NCBI RefSeq assembly: GCF_003056055.1
Contig: NZ_PYFP01000006.1
Coordinates: 1-64,000, forward strand
DNA length: 64,000 nucleotides
DNA from: Glaciimonas sp. PCH181
GTDB taxonomy: Bacteria > Pseudomonadota > Gammaproteobacteria > Burkholderiales > Burkholderiaceae_D
Reading direction: 5' to 3'
Part shown: one piece after another, positions 60,243 through 64,000 of the stretch
Layout of the letters: the number at the start of each line of letters is the position of its first letter
Position numbering within the stretch: the stretch's first letter is position 1
The notes under the pieces: model-generated
Told to the model about the DNA's origin: nothing
Seen by the model: the letters and a program-made list of their open reading frames with translations, nothing else
The model's database searches: none
Made by a program: the position numbers and the translations under genes

Positions 60243-62036
60243 TTGAAAAAAGCTCTTGCCATTGTAACGCTCTCGACCTTGTTGTCTGCATGTGCAGGCC
60301 TGGCGCCAACCAATAGCACCAGTGGGACCAAAGATACGCCCGCCGATCAAAGCGCAACCGCCGCCGCCAAATCAGATGACGTTAAAACCAATATCGCTGG
60401 CAAGACCGCCGAAGAGCACTTGCCGTCAGTCAATCTAAGCGGTGAAATTCTATTCAAAGTAGTCAGCTCGGAAATCGCCTTTCAGCGCGGTAACTGGCAG
60501 TCCGGCTATGTCACTTTGATGGGCGTTGCACAAGAGACACGCGATCCCCGCCTTGCACGCCGCGCTGCCGAAATGGCACTCAGCGGCAAACAGGCAGGCG
60601 ATGCATTAGTAGCGATTCGTCTATGGCATACATTGGCCCCGGATTCAGAAGAAGCGACCCAGTATTACCTAGGCTTTCTGATGCTGGCCAACAATCTGAC
60701 TGAAGCGCAGCCGCTGTTTGAGCAGCGGGTCCGAGAAGCGACACCGCAAACGCGTGGATTAATGATGTTTCAGGTGCAGCGATTACTCAGCCGGGCGCAA
60801 GACAAGCCCGCCGCCATGGCAGTACTGGAAGCGGTCGTAGCCCCGTATATGACGATGTCTGAAGCGCATCTGGCACTAGCGCAAGCCGCTTTTGCCAATG
60901 GCAACAGCGCACGTGCAGTTGAAGAGGCGAATCTGGCGTTGAAAATAAAACCGGATTCCGAACTCGCTATTTTGACAGTTGCGCAAGTCGCGCCAGACAA
61001 AATAGTCGCTCAGAGGGCGCTAACCGATTTTCTGAAAGGTCATCCGAAAGCGCGTGAAGTGCGGATCGCGTATGCCCGTATTCTGGTCGAACAAAAAGAT
61101 TACGATCTGGCGCGCAGCCAGTTTGAAATTTTACTCAAGACCGACAAACAGGATTTGACCACGCTATTGGCGTTAGGCCTGCTCAACACACAAATCGGCG
61201 ACACTAAAATGGCCGAAAAATATTTGACTGCCTACGTCGATGAACTGGCCGCGCATCCCGATGAAAATCGTGACAATACCCAAGCGCTGCAAATTCTTGC
61301 CCAGATAGCCGCTGAACGCAATGATATCGATGGCGCACTGAAGTGGCTGGCCAAAGTCGGCCCCGGCGAAGCCTATTTCGAAACACAACTCCGTCGGGCG
61401 CAATTAATCGCCAAACGCGGCGATGTTGACGGCGCCAGACAAGTTCTTGCGCAAATCGAAGCTAATGGCGAAGCCGAAGAAGTTCAGGTGGCGCAAGTTG
61501 ACGCACAATTTTTACGCGACGCGAATCGCAACATCGAAGCGCTGCGAGTATTGGAAGTGGAACTCAAACACTACCCCAAAAATCCCGATTTATTGTACGA
61601 CTACGCGATGGTGGCAGAAAAACTCGACAACATCCCTGTGATGGAATCGTCTCTGCGCAAACTGATCGCGCTAGCGCCAAACAGTCAGCAAGCTTATAAC
61701 GCACTGGGTTATTCACTGGCCGATCGTAACGTCAGACTGCCGGAAGCTTTGACGCTCATCACAAAAGCGCTATCGCTGGCACCGCAAGACCCATTTATTA
61801 TGGATAGCATGGGCTGGGTCCAATTCCGACTAGGCAATCTGACCGAGGCAGAAGCCAACTTGCGCGCAGCCTATACCAAGTTGCCGGATGTCGAAATCGG
61901 CGTGCATCTGGGTGAAGTCTTGTGGGCAAAGGGCCAAAAAGACGAAGCCCAAAAACTATGGCGCGAAGTGAAGGCGAAAGACCCTAAAAATGCGTCATTG
62001 AACAACACGCTGGCGCGTTTGCGTGTCAACCTATGA
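60243..62036 (+). CDS. TPR-repeat lipoprotein
   Basis: A 597-residue lipoprotein. The signal (KKALAIVTLSTLLSACAG) ends in lipobox LSAC. The rest is tetratricopeptide-like helices with recognisable repeats near 210-235, 280-315, 455-490 and 495-565 (SQQAYNALGYSLADRNVRLPEA, PFIMDSMGWVQFRLGNLTEAE). The start is TTG 60243 with AGGA 7 bases upstream, and gives the only signal peptide. It probably acts in outer-membrane assembly, judging from its lolB neighbour and the fold, but this is inference. It overlaps lolB by 4 bases. Confidence 0.9.
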   Translation: MKKALAIVTLSTLLSACAGLAPTNSTSGTKDTPADQSATAAAKSDDVKTNIAGKTAEEHLPSVNLSGEILFKVVSSEIAFQRGNWQSGYVTLMGVAQETRDPRLARRAAEMALSGKQAGDALVAIRLWHTLAPDSEEATQYYLGFLMLANNLTEAQPLFEQRVREATPQTRGLMMFQVQRLLSRAQDKPAAMAVLEAVVAPYMTMSEAHLALAQAAFANGNSARAVEEANLALKIKPDSELAILTVAQVAPDKIVAQRALTDFLKGHPKAREVRIAYARILVEQKDYDLARSQFEILLKTDKQDLTTLLALGLLNTQIGDTKMAEKYLTAYVDELAAHPDENRDNTQALQILAQIAAERNDIDGALKWLAKVGPGEAYFETQLRRAQLIAKRGDVDGARQVLAQIEANGEAEEVQVAQVDAQFLRDANRNIEALRVLEVELKHYPKNPDLLYDYAMVAEKLDNIPVMESSLRKLIALAPNSQQAYNALGYSLADRNVRLPEALTLITKALSLAPQDPFIMDSMGWVQFRLGNLTEAEANLRAAYTKLPDVEIGVHLGEVLWAKGQKDEAQKLWREVKAKDPKNASLNNTLARLRVNL

Positions 62037-62680
62037 TGCGCAAGATAGTCGGCATCAGCGCGGTGATCGCCTTTACTCTGGCGATCAGCGGTTGCGCCAG
62101 CCTCAACCAGCCATCCACGCCGAATGCAGCCGTTACCAGCACCAGCCAGCGCGAATATCATCAGGTGATTGACTTGAGTGGACGCTTATCGGTGCGCTAT
62201 CAACAGGATGGCAAAGAACAAGCCGTGCATGGTAGTTTCACCTGGTCGCAAACCAGCGATCATACAATCGTCACCGTGCTGTCCCCTTTAGGGCAAACTC
62301 TGGCAACCATTGATATCACCCCGCAACAATCCACGCTGCATCAAGCGGGGCAACCGTTACGCACTGCGGCCGATGTCGACATGCTGACGGCTCAAACGCT
62401 AGGCTGGCCATTGCCCATCGCTGGCCTGCGTGACTGGCTGCAAGGCTTTGGTGCAGACGCCAATGGCAAACGCTTCAATCTCAGTCCGGCGAGCGACAGC
62501 AGCGCAAGCAATATTACGACAGCCGATCATTGGCTATTGCAATATGTCGGCTGGCAAACCGTAGACGGTTCCAGCGGCATCGCCGGCAGCTATCCGAAAC
62601 GTATCGACCTGTCGCGCAATACCGAGCAAGCAGGTCAGGTTGCCATCCGTATCGTGATCGATAGCGCACAAGCGCACTGA
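62033..62680 (+). CDS. lolB: Outer-membrane lipoprotein receptor LolB
   Basis: A 215-residue lipoprotein that takes lipoproteins from LolA and inserts them in the outer membrane. The lipobox is ISGCAS, about residue 21. Marks: [56 protein letters not shown] and KRIDLSR. Coupled to the TPR gene by a 4-base ATGA overlap. LolA and LolCDE are not in the window. Confidence 0.94.
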   Translation: MMRKIVGISAVIAFTLAISGCASLNQPSTPNAAVTSTSQREYHQVIDLSGRLSVRYQQDGKEQAVHGSFTWSQTSDHTIVTVLSPLGQTLATIDITPQQSTLHQAGQPLRTAADVDMLTAQTLGWPLPIAGLRDWLQGFGADANGKRFNLSPASDSSASNITTADHWLLQYVGWQTVDGSSGIAGSYPKRIDLSRNTEQAGQVAIRIVIDSAQAH

Positions 62681-62765
62681 CCACTTTCGCTGCAGTCAAC
62701 TTGATTGCAACGGAAGTAATCGTTGTTATTGCCCGCACTCGTCAAAACTTACCATCGAATTTTCT

Positions 62766-63629
62766 ATGTCACGTTCGCTCAATAACTGCCTCGCCCCCGC
62801 TAAATTAAATCTTTTTTTACACATTAACGGGCGGCGACCGGACGGTTATCACTTGCTGCAAACAGTATTTCAGTTGCTCGACCACGGCGATATGCTGGAT
62901 TTCGAAACACGCGATGACGGCGTGATCCAGCGAATGTCCGATATCCCCGGCGTTCCGGCAGAAACCGACCTGATTGTGCGGGCAGCAAAGCTGCTCCAGG
63001 CTGCGGCACAGCAAAAGACAGGCCGCAAAATCCCCGGTGCCAGCATCACTATTAACAAAATATTGCCGATGGGCGGCGGTCTGGGCGGTGGCTCCTCCGA
63101 TGCGGCGACCACCTTGATCGCGCTAAACCAGCTATGGGATGCTGGCTTCAGCCGCATTGAATTGATGGCAATTGGCTTGCAATTAGGGGCTGATGTGCCC
63201 TTTTTCATCTTTGGCCAGAACGCTTTCGCCGAGGGTATCGGCGAATCCTTACAACCCGTAGCAACCCCGGATTGCTGGTACATCGTCATAGAGCCGGGTG
63301 TTCAAATTCCGACATCGTTAATTTTTTCGTCAGAAGAATTGACACGGGACACAAAATTAGTCAAAATAGCGGACTTTTCAGGGCATCAGAATTGCTTCGG
63401 AAAGAATGATTTACAAATCGTTGCCGCCAGACTTTTTCCCGCTGTTGCCGAAGCTATTAATTGGCTAGAGACATACGGAGATGCAAGAATGACCGGTTCC
63501 GGTGCATGCGTTTTTTGTGCCTTCGCGCAAGAAAAACAAGCAGACGAAGTACTGAAGTTAGTACCTCAGCACTGGAAAAGTTGGAAAGCGAAAGGAATTA
63601 GCTTCCATCCTTTAAAAGATTTGCTATAA
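62766..63629 (+). CDS. ispE: 4-Diphosphocytidyl-2-C-methyl-D-erythritol kinase
   Basis: A 287-residue GHMP-family kinase of the MEP isoprenoid pathway. Marks: [33 protein letters not shown], the ATP loop [38 protein letters not shown] and [12 protein letters not shown]. lolB-ispE-tRNA-Gln-prs is the usual order in Burkholderiales. 85 bp after lolB, probably the same transcript. Confidence 0.96.
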   Translation: MSRSLNNCLAPAKLNLFLHINGRRPDGYHLLQTVFQLLDHGDMLDFETRDDGVIQRMSDIPGVPAETDLIVRAAKLLQAAAQQKTGRKIPGASITINKILPMGGGLGGGSSDAATTLIALNQLWDAGFSRIELMAIGLQLGADVPFFIFGQNAFAEGIGESLQPVATPDCWYIVIEPGVQIPTSLIFSSEELTRDTKLVKIADFSGHQNCFGKNDLQIVAARLFPAVAEAINWLETYGDARMTGSGACVFCAFAQEKQADEVLKLVPQHWKSWKAKGISFHPLKDLL

Positions 63630-63707
63630 TCTGCACCCGATTCGCTGGTCATGAATGCAAGACAATTGCTAACATAGCGATTGATCATGACAGGCTATAA
63701 GTTGCGT

Positions 63708-63784
63708 AGGGGAGTCGCCAAGTTGGTTAAGGCACTGGATTTTGATTCCAGCATTCGAAGGTTCGAGTCCTTCCTCCCCTGCCA
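63708..63784 (+). tRNA. tRNA-Gln (TTG)
   Basis: 77 nt with encoded CCA. Acceptor AGGGGAG/CTCCCCT, D-stem GCC/GGC, anticodon stem CTGGA/TCCAG with loop TTTTGAT giving anticodon TTG, T-arm GAAGG/CCTTC. Confidence 0.96.
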
Positions 63785-63795
63785 TTAAGTTTTCA

Positions 63796-63815
63796 GTACT
63801 ATCCCGTGATAGTAC
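63796..63815 (+). other. Perfect 8-bp hairpin after tRNA-Gln
   Basis: GTACTATC pairs with GATAGTAC, loop CCGT, 11 bases past the tRNA. No T run follows; it may help 3' processing. Confidence 0.5.
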
Positions 63816-63908
63816 AAAACAAGTAACACCAAGTATTAAAAGAAACCAGCAAGCTATCTGGCAGCAATTAGCCGATAGTGACGCGCAAAACACGACGATA
63901 CAAAAAAT

Positions 63909-63953
63909 AAGCCGCCAACGCAAGACTGTCACAGTCGGGCATTGTCGGCTTTT
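63909..63953 (+). terminator. Possible terminator before prs
   Basis: AAGCCG pairs with CGGCTT around an inner GACTG/CAGTC hairpin, followed by TTTT. Weak and irregular. Confidence 0.35.
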
Positions 63954-63985
63954 CAACTTTTTAACGACTGTACTCAGGGATCTCC

Positions 63986-64000
63986 ATGGCACTCGAAAAC
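63986..64000 (+). CDS. prs: Probable start of ribose-phosphate pyrophosphokinase (cut by window edge)
   Basis: ATG at 63986 with AGGGA 5 bases upstream opens MALEN, which continues past the window. The assignment rests on the conserved ispE-tRNA-Gln-prs order and on the resemblance to Prs N-termini; five residues cannot prove it. Confidence 0.4.

Overview
The window is chromosomal DNA of a betaproteobacterium of order Burkholderiales, most likely family Oxalobacteraceae (a Glaciimonas, Collimonas or Herminiimonas relative). This placement rests on gene order and protein character: petABC-sspAB, fmdB-DUF502-aspS-nudB-ybhP-clsB, ubiE-Tim44-ubiJ-ubiB, ptsN-hprK-rapZ, and TPR lipoprotein-lolB-ispE-tRNA-Gln-(prs). 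Base composition is moderate, near 50% GC by eye. The genus cannot be fixed without comparing the 16S gene.

Layout. 1-1560 is the end of an IS66-family insertion sequence (tnpA, tnpB, start of tnpC, terminal repeat), abutting what may be the tail of an interrupted gene. 1745-7484 is a complete rRNA operon on the minus strand (promoter, boxA, 16S, tRNA-Ile, tRNA-Ala, boxA, 23S, 5S, terminator). 7656-12570 holds enoyl-CoA hydratase, uspA, mltA, a tiny membrane protein gene, apaG, rpe and gph. 12610-16982 is the tryptophan operon trpEGDC, headed by a short reading frame with four Trp codons in nine that looks like a trp leader peptide, followed by a terminator-like hairpin. 17022-18491 is a MerR regulator/aldo-keto reductase pair with a textbook 19-bp-spacer MerR promoter. 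18834-23196 is tRNA-Thr, sspB, sspA and the cytochrome bc1 operon. 23496-25569 is mscL and an ECF sigma/RskA-type anti-sigma pair. 25669-31592 is clsB, ybhP, nudB, aspS, DUF502 and fmdB. 31731-35714 is a polyamine ABC transporter (potGHIF). 35850-40812 is a ubiquinone cluster (ubiE, Tim44-like, ubiJ, ubiB) plus a TPMT-like methyltransferase. 41021-43057 looks like a small accessory insert: a leader ORF, an MFS efflux gene and an orphan PhnZ-like HD-domain oxygenase. 43170-48129 is DUF971, a HIT protein and a 1338-residue FAD/Fe-S oxidoreductase. The rest holds two small ORFs, a DedA/YqaA-like protein, ilvA, queF, pagP, ptsN-hprK-rapZ, mutY with a dynamin-like GTPase, mutM, a TPR lipoprotein, lolB, ispE, tRNA-Gln and the first codons of a probable prs.

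How it fits together: most of the window is core housekeeping (translation, Trp and Ile synthesis, respiration, quinone synthesis, envelope upkeep, DNA repair). The less ordinary parts are regulatory or accessory: the trp leader, the nearly leaderless MerR transcript whose gene overlaps its target gene by 50 bases, the leader ORF joined to an efflux gene, the orphan mixed-valent di-iron oxygenase candidate, terminator hairpins lying directly before the sspA and ubiJ starts, and the IS66 insertion point. No CRISPR array, prophage or clear defence system was seen.
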